Of a stretch of DNA of 64,000 nt, positions 36,004 through 44,355 are shown piece by piece. The stretch lies in assembly GCF_900143015.1 (NCBI RefSeq), contig NZ_FSRT01000003.1:428209-492208 (forward strand). The letters are read 5' to 3'. Within the stretch, counting starts at the first letter, position 1. Each line of letters starts with the position of its first letter. The notes beneath the pieces were generated by a model, which saw only the letters and a program-made list of their open reading frames with translations, had not been told where the DNA came from and made no database searches. The DNA is from Fibrobacter sp. UWB11. Its GTDB lineage: Bacteria; Fibrobacterota; Fibrobacteria; Fibrobacterales; Fibrobacteraceae. The position numbers and the translations under genes are program-made.

Positions 36004-36047
36004 ATTTGTAATCATTACAAATATATAATTATTTCAAACATTGTCAA
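36004..36047 (-). promoter_or_regulatory. Rubrerythrin promoter overlapped by a PerR box
   Basis: On the minus strand: TTGACA (36042-36047), 16 bases, then TATATTTG (36018-36025), the Bacteroidota-type -7. Overlapping it is a perfect 19-bp palindrome, ATTTGTAAT-C-ATTACAAAT (36004-36022). Its inner 15 bases, TTGTAATCATTACAA, match the Bacillus PerR/Fur-family consensus TTATAATNATTATAA at 13 of 15 positions. The position is right for repression. The likely regulator is the PerR-like gene 0.7 kb downstream. Confidence 0.82.
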
Positions 36048-36134
36048 GTCAAAATAACCACTTTTTATAAATATTCATTAATTTTTTTGAAAATTACCGC
36101 AAAAACTTTTTTTTCGCAAAAAAGTACGGCAAAG

Positions 36135-36166
36135 GCATAAAAAAAACAGCCCGTTGAAGGCTGTTT
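36135..36166 (-). terminator. Intrinsic terminator after the 36189 gene
   Basis: 8-bp stem AAACAGCC / GGCTGTTT with a 7-base loop (36144-36166); on the minus strand it continues into TTTTTTATGCC. The A/T-rich flank also suits termination of the opposite strand. The gap from 35945 to 36188 otherwise holds only the rubrerythrin promoter. Confidence 0.75.
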
Positions 36167-36188
36167 AAAAATCAATTTGTTTTATGGA

Positions 36189-36764
36189 TTAGAACACCGG
36201 AGCTTCAGCAGGCTTTTCGCGGCGCTTGGTCTCGGCTTCAGTTGCAAGCTGACGGTGTGTTACAGAACCCACTGCATAATAGCGGTTACCCTTCTGGATT
36301 ACAGCAGTGTAGGCATCCAAAATCTTCACCGAGAACCATTCCTGATAAAGATTATGCACGTTTTCTTTAAGGGTAGAAACTTCGCTGATAGCCGGAGAAC
36401 CCGATGGCTTGCCATACTTGAGCGTGAACTGATCGGACATGTAGGCAACCGCTTCGAAGGTCTTGCTCAAACGAGCACGTTCAACGCGGCCTGTACGGAT
36501 TTCAAAGGCATAGAACTTGTCGTTCTTATTGAAAATGAAATCGACCTGAACTGGCAGTTCACCGAACATATAAACAGGAATGACCACTCGCTCACCAATA
36601 CCGGTCTGACCGTAAGGTTCGTAACCTTTTTTCATCATTTCTTCAATGACGGTCTCACGAGTGGAGCCAAAAGGAATGCCGGCAAAATTATTCTGAGACT
36701 GTGCCTGCACGTGTAGCGAAAGCACAAGAATCAAAAAAGTAACGACAATGCCAAATTTGGACAC
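36189..36764 (-). CDS. Secreted protein of unknown function (GTG start)
   Basis: 191 residues, not recognised. The longest frame begins at 36809, but GAGGAG stands 6 bases before a GTG at 36764, which gives a proper signal peptide (SKFGIVVTFLILVLSLHVQA, cleavage before QSQ). The mature part has FAGIPFGSTRETVIEEMMKK, the pattern of small periplasmic proteins that begin with a GIPFGSxxxxV motif, then a mixed beta/alpha body (VQVDFIFNKNDKFYAFEI) and a basic, Ala/Pro-ending tail. On the minus strand TATCTTTTA precedes the leader. It is a single gene between two terminator or promoter regions. Confidence 0.75.
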   Translation of the reverse strand: MSKFGIVVTFLILVLSLHVQAQSQNNFAGIPFGSTRETVIEEMMKKGYEPYGQTGIGERVVIPVYMFGELPVQVDFIFNKNDKFYAFEIRTGRVERARLSKTFEAVAYMSDQFTLKYGKPSGSPAISEVSTLKENVHNLYQEWFSVKILDAYTAVIQKGNRYYAVGSVTHRQLATEAETKRREKPAEAPVF

Positions 36765-36868
36765 AATAGACTCCTCTAGATATTGTAAAAGATAGTAAAC
36801 TTTTTCCAAGTAAGCAAAAATTTTTCATAAAAAAAAGATTTTTTGGTCCAGTATCTATATTTGGTCAC

Positions 36869-37951
36869 ATGTCAAGCACATTTGGAAAGATATTTTCTGT
36901 CACAACATGGGGTGAATCCCATGGTCCCGCCGTTGGAGCCGTCCTCGATGGATGCCCCGCCGGCCTCCCGATCACCGAAGAAATGATTCAGGCCGAACTG
37001 AACCGCAGGCGCCCGGGTCAGGGCAAGGTCACGACCGCCCGTAACGAAAAGGACCAGGTAAAGATTCTTTCCGGTGTTTTTGAAGGAAAAACGACAGGAA
37101 CCCCCATTTCTTTCGTCGTTTTCAACGAAGACCAGCACAGTAACGACTATGCCGACATTGCCAAGTGGTACAGACCGGGGCATGCCGACCTCTGCTATGA
37201 CCTTAAATACGGATTCCGCGATTACCGCGGCGGCGGCAGAAGTTCTGCCCGCGAGACCATCGGTCGCGTAGCCGCAGGCGCCGTCGCGAAAGCATTTTTG
37301 AAGACGGTCGCAGGTACAGAATTTCTCTCGTGGGTCGCTTCTGTCGGCAATGTCGATTGCGCCATGCCGAATCTGGAAACCCTTACGCTTGACCAAATTG
37401 AAGCATCCCCCGTCCGCTGCCCGGACGAAACAGCCAGCAAAAAGATGGAAGAAGCCATCCTTGAGGCGAAGTCCAACGGCGACAGCATCGGCGGAACAGT
37501 CTCGCTTTTCGTAAAAAACGTCCCGGTAGCCCTCGGCGAACCGGTATTCGACAGGCTCGACGCACTTCTGGCCCAAGCGATGCTCTCTATCCCGGCATGC
37601 AAGGGATTCGAAATCGGTAGCGGCTTTGCAGCAGCCCGCATGCACGGCAGTGAACACAACGACGAGATTTATGTTGACGGCAACACCTACCGCACGCGTA
37701 CAAACAACGCGGGCGGTAGCCTTGGTGGCATTTCGAATGGCGAACCCATCTATTGCCGCATGGCGTTCAAGCCGACAGCCACCATTTCGCAATTGCAAAA
37801 GACCGCCGGCCGAGGTCTCGAAAACGGAGAACTTGCCGCCAAGGGAAGGCACGATCCTTGTGTTGCCGTCCGCGCTCCGGTGATTGTGGAAAGCATGGCA
37901 GCTCTCGTGCTTGCAGATCTTTACTTGCAGCAGAAACGCAATTGCCTTTAA
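36869..37951 (+). CDS. aroC: Chorismate synthase
   Basis: 360 residues, full length. It makes chorismate from 5-enolpyruvylshikimate-3-phosphate using reduced FMN, the last common step to aromatic amino acids. Signatures: GESHGPAVGAVLDGCPAGLP, RRRPGQGKVTTAR, YRPGHADLCYDLKYGFRDYRGGGRSSARET shown in part as GHADLCYDLKYG and RGGGRSSARET, and GGSLGGISNGEPIYCRMAFKP shown as NAGGSLGGISNG. The catalytic His and Arg residues of these motifs are present. TATATTTG (36856-36863) sits 5 bases before the ATG and there is no Shine-Dalgarno, so a leaderless transcript is likely. No other aro gene is next to it. Confidence 0.97.
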   Translation: MSSTFGKIFSVTTWGESHGPAVGAVLDGCPAGLPITEEMIQAELNRRRPGQGKVTTARNEKDQVKILSGVFEGKTTGTPISFVVFNEDQHSNDYADIAKWYRPGHADLCYDLKYGFRDYRGGGRSSARETIGRVAAGAVAKAFLKTVAGTEFLSWVASVGNVDCAMPNLETLTLDQIEASPVRCPDETASKKMEEAILEAKSNGDSIGGTVSLFVKNVPVALGEPVFDRLDALLAQAMLSIPACKGFEIGSGFAAARMHGSEHNDEIYVDGNTYRTRTNNAGGSLGGISNGEPIYCRMAFKPTATISQLQKTAGRGLENGELAAKGRHDPCVAVRAPVIVESMAALVLADLYLQQKRNCL

Positions 37952-37974
37952 TTAAGCGACAGCTCTCTTCGTCA

Positions 37975-38046
37975 AGCTGTCACCCCGGATTCACGGGGGC
38001 GCCTTCATCTTATGAAAAGGCGATGCCGGCACGTAGACCGGCATGA
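37975..38046. repeat. REP-like elements between aroC and lpxK
   Basis: Two adjacent hairpin units: GTCACCCCGGATTCACGGGGG (37978-37998) and ATGCCGG-CACGTAGA-CCGGCAT followed by GAC (38022-38046). The GTCA / TGAC edges match the other REP-like elements of this window. The second unit ends at an ATG that could be misread as the start of the next gene. Confidence 0.6.
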
Positions 38047-38066
38047 CATGCATCGAGGCATTGCCA

Positions 38067-38942
38067 ATGAAACACATAACGAAGTCTTTCCGCCTTGTCG
38101 CATCCGCATTTTACCGAATTGCGTACAAACTGCACCACAAGCTCTTTTTGCGCCCTCAACCGCAACTACGCGTTCCCGTTTTCATTGTCGGGAGCTATTT
38201 AGCAGGGGGTGCCGGCAAGACGCCTTTTACCATCTGGCTTGCAAAACATTTTCAAGAACAAGGTAAGAAAATTGCTATCCTATGTCACAGCGCCGCATGG
38301 GATGAATTTATCATGATTGAGCGGAAATTTCAATCCGCCAAATCTACACAAATAAAAGTATTCGCGACCAAAAATCGCTACAAGACAGCCAAAGAAATTC
38401 AAGACAAATTCGACATTATCCTCTGCGACGACGGATTCGAAGATTCGCGCTTTACAGGCGCCCACCGCATTTGCCTTGACTGGCAGGAACCGCCGCAATC
38501 CATAGCAAGCCTTTTGCCGAGCGGCCCGTTCCGCAGTTTAAAGCAGGACCACGACGAAACCGAAATCATCCATCTTGATTGCGTAGGCAACAACGGACAT
38601 TGCGTCAATTCGCCCGCCATCAATTTTTCCATCGAGTCCATCACAAACTTTGCAGCGGGCAAACCGCTTACCGCTACAGCCATTTGCGGGCTCGGCAATC
38701 CCAAGCGATTCGTCGAAGACATCCGTACATTCGGAATAAATGTCGAAAAAGCAATCGTCCGCCGCGATCACGACAAACGATTCCATCAAATCGTCCAAGC
38801 GGAACTTGCGCAAGACAAAAACATCGTCATTTCGCAAAAAGATGCGTGCCGTTTGCAGCAGTCGCTCCTCGCCCATCCAAAGCTCCACACCGCTATACAA
38901 AAAATAACAGTCTCCGACAACATCCTAAAAAAATTGCTCTAG
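38067..38942 (+). CDS. lpxK: Divergent LpxK-like protein (tetraacyldisaccharide 4'-kinase family)
   Basis: 291 residues from the ATG at 38067 (GAGG 9 bases upstream); the ATG at 38043 lies in the REP-like repeat and is rejected. LpxK phosphorylates the lipid A precursor at the inner membrane. Family features: the leading amphipathic stretch, VPVFIVGSYLAGGAGKTPFT (P-loop of LpxK type), CDDGFED where LpxK has DDGFQ with the catalytic Asp, and AICGLGNPKRF. The stretch after the P-loop, which in LpxK holds the SRGYG motif, reads AILCHSAAWDEF and is not conserved. The protein is also about 40 residues shorter than usual. It may be a working but fast-evolving LpxK or a protein with an altered substrate. 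Confidence 0.75.
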   Translation: MKHITKSFRLVASAFYRIAYKLHHKLFLRPQPQLRVPVFIVGSYLAGGAGKTPFTIWLAKHFQEQGKKIAILCHSAAWDEFIMIERKFQSAKSTQIKVFATKNRYKTAKEIQDKFDIILCDDGFEDSRFTGAHRICLDWQEPPQSIASLLPSGPFRSLKQDHDETEIIHLDCVGNNGHCVNSPAINFSIESITNFAAGKPLTATAICGLGNPKRFVEDIRTFGINVEKAIVRRDHDKRFHQIVQAELAQDKNIVISQKDACRLQQSLLAHPKLHTAIQKITVSDNILKKLL

Positions 38943-39025
38943 CCGTAAATTTTTGAGCAAAACTTTGTTCTTCATTTTTTTGTAAAGAGTAATTTATCCA
39001 TTTCTTTTTTTGTATTTTATTCTTT

Positions 39026-40510
39026 ATGAACAAAAGTACTATCGGCAGATTTTGGTTTAATGGGATGTTTGCCGTTATTTCGGCAAGTACATTTTTTGCA
39101 TGCGATTCATCTAGTTCAAGCGTTTCAGATCCAGGAGATGGCATTACCATAAACCCCTTGGAAGTCGAAACGGGTTCAATCACCGACAACCGTGATGGGG
39201 AGACATATAGAATCGTCACCATCGGTGAACAAACTTGGATGGCCGAAAACCTCAAGTACAATTACAGCGACACAGACGCAAGTAGCTATTGCTATAAAGA
39301 CAAAGACAGCAACTGCGACAAGTACGGCAGATTGTACACTTGGTCCGAAGACATGGCTCGCAACATCTGCCCTTCGGGCTGGCACCTCCCCGACAACGAA
39401 GATTGGAAAACCTTAATCAACTCCACAGGCGGAGTTGATTACGCAGGTCGCAAACTCAAAGCAAAATCCACGTGGAATAGCGACGGCAACGGTTCCGACG
39501 CTTACAGCTTTACAGCACTAGCCGCAGGTTTCCGCGACACCTCCAAAAATTACAGCCAACAAGGACTCAATGCTTCGTTCTGGTCCGCAACTCGGTATGA
39601 CGGCACCGACGTACTTTACTGGAGCCTTAACGCCGACAACAGCCTCGTCATCCGTGATGCCGGCAATCGCAACAACGCGTTTTCTGTTCGATGCATCAAA
39701 GGCAGCAAGACATTCTATTACAGTTCCATGCGCTCTAGCAGTTCCAGCGCGAAAAGTAGCTCTAGTGTCAGGAGTAGTTCGAGCGCAAAAAGCAGCTCCA
39801 GCGCAAGAAGCAGTTCCAGTGTCCGAAGCAGTTCGAGCGCAAAAAGCAGTAGTTCTAGCACACCAAGTAGTTCCAGTGCAATCAGTAGCTCTAGCGTTCA
39901 AAGCAGTTCAAGCGCTACTTCAAACAGCTCCAATTACAAGTACGACCCCGCCAAAGTCATTCACGGGACCATAACAGATTCCCGTGACGGACAAGAATAC
40001 AAGACCGTCACCATCGGCAATCAAACTTGGATGGCTGAAAACTTAAGATACGAGATTCCTAGGGATGCCGCAGATACTGTCGATGTCTTTTGTCCTCAAG
40101 ATCCTGACACTCTCGCACTCGTAGGCTGTTATTACACTTGGAGAGCCGCAATAAAAGCCTGTCCTAACGGTTGGGTATTACCAAGTCAAAGCAATTGGAA
40201 AACATTGATCAATCAAATTTCTTGGACTGCTCCATGGGGCATCCTCGAAACTATATGCAACACCGAATCCTTGATATACAATTCGATTCAAGGGAATGAT
40301 GTGTACGGCCTCAACATCACACCGTCTGGATCATGCAATCCCGATACAAAAAAAATCAGTATTAACGGAACTGCCAAATACTGGACATCATCATTCCTAG
40401 ATGAATTTTTCTGTGGGGACGCTGTACTTTCATTTATAAATGACAACTTAAAAACAGATATATTCACCAATCATTCGGCCTTCCAATCCGTTCGTTGCCT
40501 AAAGAGGTAA
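39026..40510 (+). CDS. Lipoprotein with two FISUMP domains joined by a serine linker
   Basis: 494 residues. The signal peptide ends STFFAC (Cys26). First FISUMP domain at about 48-230: ITDNRDGETYRIVTIGEQTW, MAENLKY, GRLYTWSEDM, CPSGWHLPDNEDWKTL, SFWSATR, VRCIKG. Then a serine linker of about 70 residues with repeats of SSSSAKSSSSARS. The second FISUMP domain, at about 313-494, is degenerate: it keeps TVTIGNQTWMAENLRY, CPNGWVLPSQSNWKTL and VRCLKR, but carries an unusual middle. No Shine-Dalgarno; TATTTT lies 7 bases before the ATG. It forms an operon with the next gene, 4 bases later. The linker DNA is made of near-identical 24-36 base units that could change in number. Confidence 0.9.
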   Translation: MNKSTIGRFWFNGMFAVISASTFFACDSSSSSVSDPGDGITINPLEVETGSITDNRDGETYRIVTIGEQTWMAENLKYNYSDTDASSYCYKDKDSNCDKYGRLYTWSEDMARNICPSGWHLPDNEDWKTLINSTGGVDYAGRKLKAKSTWNSDGNGSDAYSFTALAAGFRDTSKNYSQQGLNASFWSATRYDGTDVLYWSLNADNSLVIRDAGNRNNAFSVRCIKGSKTFYYSSMRSSSSSAKSSSSVRSSSSAKSSSSARSSSSVRSSSSAKSSSSSTPSSSSAISSSSVQSSSSATSNSSNYKYDPAKVIHGTITDSRDGQEYKTVTIGNQTWMAENLRYEIPRDAADTVDVFCPQDPDTLALVGCYYTWRAAIKACPNGWVLPSQSNWKTLINQISWTAPWGILETICNTESLIYNSIQGNDVYGLNITPSGSCNPDTKKISINGTAKYWTSSFLDEFFCGDAVLSFINDNLKTDIFTNHSAFQSVRCLKR

Positions 40511-40514
40511 AAAG

Positions 40515-42626
40515 ATGAAACAGATTTTATGGACTCTTTCCCTTGGCCTAGCCACCTCCTTTATCGCATGTTCAGAATCTGCAACATCTGTAGAGAACAA
40601 CAACGAGCATGAATCACTAGAGTCGTTTACCGATTCCCGTGACAACCGAGAATACAAGAAAGTAACCATCGGCGAACAAACTTGGATGGCCGAAAACCTT
40701 TATTTTGAAAAATATTTCTACACCTGGGAAGAAGCAAAAAAAGCATGTCCTGAAGGCTGGCATCTCCCCAATGACGACGAATGGAAAACTCTATTTGAAG
40801 AAGTCGGCGGCGTAGAAAAAGCTGGCCTCCAGTTGAAATCCACTTCGGGCTGGGAAACAGGCAAAAACGGAAAAGACAAATATGGCTTTGAAGCATCCCC
40901 AATGGGTTACCGCGACGCTCTCGACGAGCGACAAAAGAAAGGCTATAGGGCATTGTTCTGGTCCGCTACAGAGCTAGACAGTAAAAACGCCTTCAACTGG
41001 AGATTCGACGGCGTAAGCGATTACGTATTCTATGAAGACTATCCAAAAAATTTTAGACTCTCTGTCCGTTGCATAGAAAATAACTTCATCGAGGAATCAT
41101 CCAGTTCATCGGATGAAATATCGAGTTCTTCGAACAAAGTTCAATCCAGTTCATCTTCTAATGATCGATCAAGTTCTTCGATAACAAAACAATCCAGCTC
41201 CTCTTCCAAAAATCAATCAAGCTCTTCCATAACAGAACAGTCCAGCTCCAGCATTCATTCTTCTAGCTCGGAATCAAGCAGTTCTATGAGCTCGTCGTCA
41301 TCCAGTAGCAGCTCTTCAAGCATTGTTTCTAGCTCTAGCGAACCCCCTCGTCCAACAGTCTATGACCCCATCAAAAAGACGTTGACGGACGGTCGTGACG
41401 GACATATTTATAGAACTACAACCATCAACAATCGCGTATGGATGGCAGAAAACCTGAATTACGCATACTACTTCAAGTCGGCAAGAAGTTTCTGCTACCA
41501 AAACGATACCGCCTACTGTACAAAGTACGGACGACTTTACACTTGGAGCGCCGCCATGGACTCGGTAGGAGCTTTTTCAAACGACTCTAAGCTATGCGGC
41601 CTAAGATCAAAATCAAATTGCAAGCCTGCTGAAGTCGTCCAAGGAATGTGCCCAGAAGGGTGGCACTTGCCCAATCGAGCAGAATGGAATGAATTGTTCT
41701 ATTATATTGGTGGTTACAACACCCAAAAGCTAAAGGCAAAACAAGGTTGGGACGGATCCGAAGGAACCGACGATTTTGAGTTCTCTATGTTGGCCGCAGG
41801 AACGCGAACAACAAAAGCTGAATTCACAACCGAAAAAGAGATTGCCTATTTCTGGACTTCTGACAAAGAAGATGCCAACGCCATTCTTTTTGACCATACA
41901 CAACAATACTACATCAGAATGGTTACGGAGGATTACGCATATTCCATCCGTTGCTTAATGAACTACGAAGATAAAAACAACATTCCCAAGCCCGATCATG
42001 AAATAGTCTATGGCACACTTGAAGATTCCAGAGACGGCAATGTTTACAAGACCGTAGAAATTGGGGACCAGACATGGATGGTTGAAAATCTGAGACTCGA
42101 GTATCACGAGGGATCTGCCGAAAGCTCTTGCCCAACGGACGATCCGGAATATTGCAATACCTTTGGCAGATTATACACATGGTCAGCAGCTATGGATTCA
42201 GCCGAAATTTATTCTAATGACGGCGCCGGATGTGGTTATCACCTTACATGTAATCCCAAGACATTCGCCAAAGGGATTTGCCCAGACGGGTACCGCCTCC
42301 CAAACAAAGACGATTTCCTAAAGCTTCAGGAAGCAACAGGAGGCAACGTTCTCTCAGGACAGAACCTGAAAGGACTTGAAGGCTGGCCAAGAAACGGCAA
42401 TGGCTATGATTTATATGGATTCAACGCAACACCAATTAGCGAAAAAGATGCTGTATATTATTGGGGTTCATCAGAAGATGACCAAAAGTACAGTGCCAGA
42501 ACTCTCTGTTTCACACTTACAACAATGAATTCCGACATCTGTTATTCAACTAAAACAGCAACAAACCCAATTCGCTGCATCAAGATGATTCCAGAAGAAA
42601 TAACGGCCAAACAAACCGCAGATTAG
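40515..42626 (+). CDS. Lipoprotein with three FISUMP domains
   Basis: 703 residues. The signal peptide ends TSFIAC (Cys19). FISUMP domain 1 at about 36-190 (FTDSRDNREYKKVTIGEQTW, CPEGWHLPNDDEWKTLF, LFWSATE) is compact and lacks the GRLYTW Cys loop. A serine-rich linker runs to about 275. Domain 2, at about 280-485, has TLTDGRDGHIYRTTTI, MAENLNYAYY, GRLYTWSAAMDS, CPEGWHLPNRAEW and SIRCLMN. Domain 3, at about 490-697, has TLEDSRDGNVYKTVEIGDQ, GRLYTWSAAMDS, CPDGYRLPNKDDF and PIRCIKM. Its ribosome site (AGAGGT) is inside the end of the previous gene, so the two are coupled. Domains 2 and 3 resemble each other more than domain 1. Surface lipoprotein, ligand unknown. Confidence 0.9.
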   Translation: MKQILWTLSLGLATSFIACSESATSVENNNEHESLESFTDSRDNREYKKVTIGEQTWMAENLYFEKYFYTWEEAKKACPEGWHLPNDDEWKTLFEEVGGVEKAGLQLKSTSGWETGKNGKDKYGFEASPMGYRDALDERQKKGYRALFWSATELDSKNAFNWRFDGVSDYVFYEDYPKNFRLSVRCIENNFIEESSSSSDEISSSSNKVQSSSSSNDRSSSSITKQSSSSSKNQSSSSITEQSSSSIHSSSSESSSSMSSSSSSSSSSSIVSSSSEPPRPTVYDPIKKTLTDGRDGHIYRTTTINNRVWMAENLNYAYYFKSARSFCYQNDTAYCTKYGRLYTWSAAMDSVGAFSNDSKLCGLRSKSNCKPAEVVQGMCPEGWHLPNRAEWNELFYYIGGYNTQKLKAKQGWDGSEGTDDFEFSMLAAGTRTTKAEFTTEKEIAYFWTSDKEDANAILFDHTQQYYIRMVTEDYAYSIRCLMNYEDKNNIPKPDHEIVYGTLEDSRDGNVYKTVEIGDQTWMVENLRLEYHEGSAESSCPTDDPEYCNTFGRLYTWSAAMDSAEIYSNDGAGCGYHLTCNPKTFAKGICPDGYRLPNKDDFLKLQEATGGNVLSGQNLKGLEGWPRNGNGYDLYGFNATPISEKDAVYYWGSSEDDQKYSARTLCFTLTTMNSDICYSTKTATNPIRCIKMIPEEITAKQTAD

Positions 42627-42690
42627 TGTTTTTTTGCCCTTTTCTCCTTTTTTTATTGTATTTTTAAAAACAAGAACTAGGGAGAAAAAA

Positions 42691-44238
42691 ATGAATTTGC
42701 GTCAACGTTTTGCCGAACTTCTTCAAATAATCACAAAAAATATTCCCGAACGAGAATACCACGTGCAGTTGGGTTTTCTCACCACGCTCATTCAGGAACC
42801 TTTTTATTTGTACGGCCATCCCGGCTGCGGTAGTTCCCTTATCATCCGCAGAATTTCAAACACATTCAAGAACGCAAAAATTTTAAGGCTCGGAAAAAAG
42901 CAAAAAGAACTCCCTGACAATATTAACGATTACAACCTGATTATCTTCGACAACTTTACGCCGGGCGATGAACAGAACAAAAGTAATCTCCAAATAGTTG
43001 TCCACGACCACGAAAAAAATTCCATTATTATTTCGGGCGACCAAAAACCGGAATCTGCGCTGTGCAGATCCGAAGTGAGTGACCAGGTCACGCTCACCAT
43101 CATGCTCCCCGAAAATATATCGTCTGACGCTCTTTGCGCATTGCTCCAAATCCACGGAACCGAAAGCGAAGAACCAGTCCCGGACAACCTCGCCATTAGC
43201 GCCGAAGAACAGGCCCAATGGATAAAAGAAATCCACAAGGTTACGCTCTCCCCGAATACTCTTGCAGTCATCGGCAAGGTTTCAGAGACTTGCACCCAGA
43301 ACGGCGTCTACGTCTCCATCCGCAGATGGATCGCCCTTTCGAACATGATTAAGGCAATCGCGTTCCTCAATGGCCGCAACGAAACTAAACTTATAGACAC
43401 CTTCTTCTTGGGAACATCCATTTGGGGACGCAGCGCTTCGAATACCGCCATTTCCGAAAGCTACCGCGAAATTCTCAAAACGCAACTATACAAGAACACG
43501 CCGAGCCTTCTCGAAAAGCCCTACAACGCCGACGACTTGCTCATGCGCGTGAACCACCTCGTCCACAGTTCGAACAACCTTTACGAGACTAAACCGTTCA
43601 ACGGCGAAAAGTGCCTTGCATACCGCATTACCATTGCAGGCGAATCCGTGCCGCTTTACGCACCACTCAAATACATTGAAACCGATGTAAGTTTCAACCC
43701 TTACAACGAACTCCGTCAAATTGAGAAGCGCGTACTCTGCAATTACCACGGGACATCGAACTGCACCATTTCCATTGACCCGCAGGTCCGTACAAGCGGC
43801 CTCCGCAGCTCCGTCAATCAATCAAGCAACACCTCTACCAAGTTCGAGGAATTTGGCACACTCCCAACGTACATCTTAAGAGAAAACGCTCCCGAAATTA
43901 TCGAACAAAAGAAAACTCTCCGCGATTCGTTGAACAGCGAAATCAAGGAATCCATGGAGCGCGAAACCGCAAACCTCGTCGCGCTCCGAAATACATACAA
44001 ACTCTTTAACGAATCGAAAGACGACTTGTTCTGCTTTACGCAGATGTTCAATTCAGTCCAGGAAGATATCAAGGCTCAGTTCGACAACACAGCAAACATC
44101 ATCAAGACTATCAAGAAAGCAAGCGAAACAATCGCCTCGTTCTCGAACAATATGCTTAAAACGCCCAACTTGGTCGGCAAGCAACAAGCCAAGCCGCAAG
44201 CGGCTCAAGGTCAATCTGCGGCGAATGCAGAAAAGTAA
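42691..44238 (+). CDS. RavA/MoxR-like AAA protein lacking the Walker A lysine
   Basis: 515 residues from the ATG at 42691 (GGGAG 6 bases upstream). The N-terminus (LRQRFAELLQIITKNIPERE) and the later motif SIRRWIALSNMIKAIAFLNG, with the following IWGR stretch, line up with RavA, the MoxR-type ATPase that works with the VWA protein ViaA. But the P-loop reads GHPGCGSSL, where RavA has GPPGIAKSL: the lysine that binds ATP is a serine. The Walker B stretch is LIIFDNF with Asn in place of Glu, and the segment between the two is much shortened. The C-terminal 200 residues include a coiled coil (SEIKESMERETANLVALRNTY). It is probably a non-hydrolysing scaffold. No ViaA gene is adjacent. A terminator follows, so it is single or the end of the FISUMP operon. 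Confidence 0.72.
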   Translation: MNLRQRFAELLQIITKNIPEREYHVQLGFLTTLIQEPFYLYGHPGCGSSLIIRRISNTFKNAKILRLGKKQKELPDNINDYNLIIFDNFTPGDEQNKSNLQIVVHDHEKNSIIISGDQKPESALCRSEVSDQVTLTIMLPENISSDALCALLQIHGTESEEPVPDNLAISAEEQAQWIKEIHKVTLSPNTLAVIGKVSETCTQNGVYVSIRRWIALSNMIKAIAFLNGRNETKLIDTFFLGTSIWGRSASNTAISESYREILKTQLYKNTPSLLEKPYNADDLLMRVNHLVHSSNNLYETKPFNGEKCLAYRITIAGESVPLYAPLKYIETDVSFNPYNELRQIEKRVLCNYHGTSNCTISIDPQVRTSGLRSSVNQSSNTSTKFEEFGTLPTYILRENAPEIIEQKKTLRDSLNSEIKESMERETANLVALRNTYKLFNESKDDLFCFTQMFNSVQEDIKAQFDNTANIIKTIKKASETIASFSNNMLKTPNLVGKQQAKPQAAQGQSAANAEK

Positions 44239-44251
44239 AAAGCTCTATAGC

Positions 44252-44286
44252 AAAAGCACCTCGGACACATTCCGAGGTGCTTTTTT
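44252..44286 (+). terminator. Intrinsic terminator after the RavA-like gene
   Basis: Stem AAAAGCACCTCGGA / TCCGAGGTGCTTTT with a 6-base loop (44252-44284), followed by TTTTTT overlapping its end. Confidence 0.9.
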
Positions 44287-44355
44287 GTAAAAAGTTTTTT
44301 TCAACTTTAGTTTTTTTTAAATTTCCTAAAAAAATCTCAAAAAGGGTTGGCAACA

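Noticed and set aside
39720..39935. CRISPR-like array
   Set aside because: The repeats are in-frame serine-linker codons of a FISUMP lipoprotein, have no unique spacers of constant length, and no cas gene is near.
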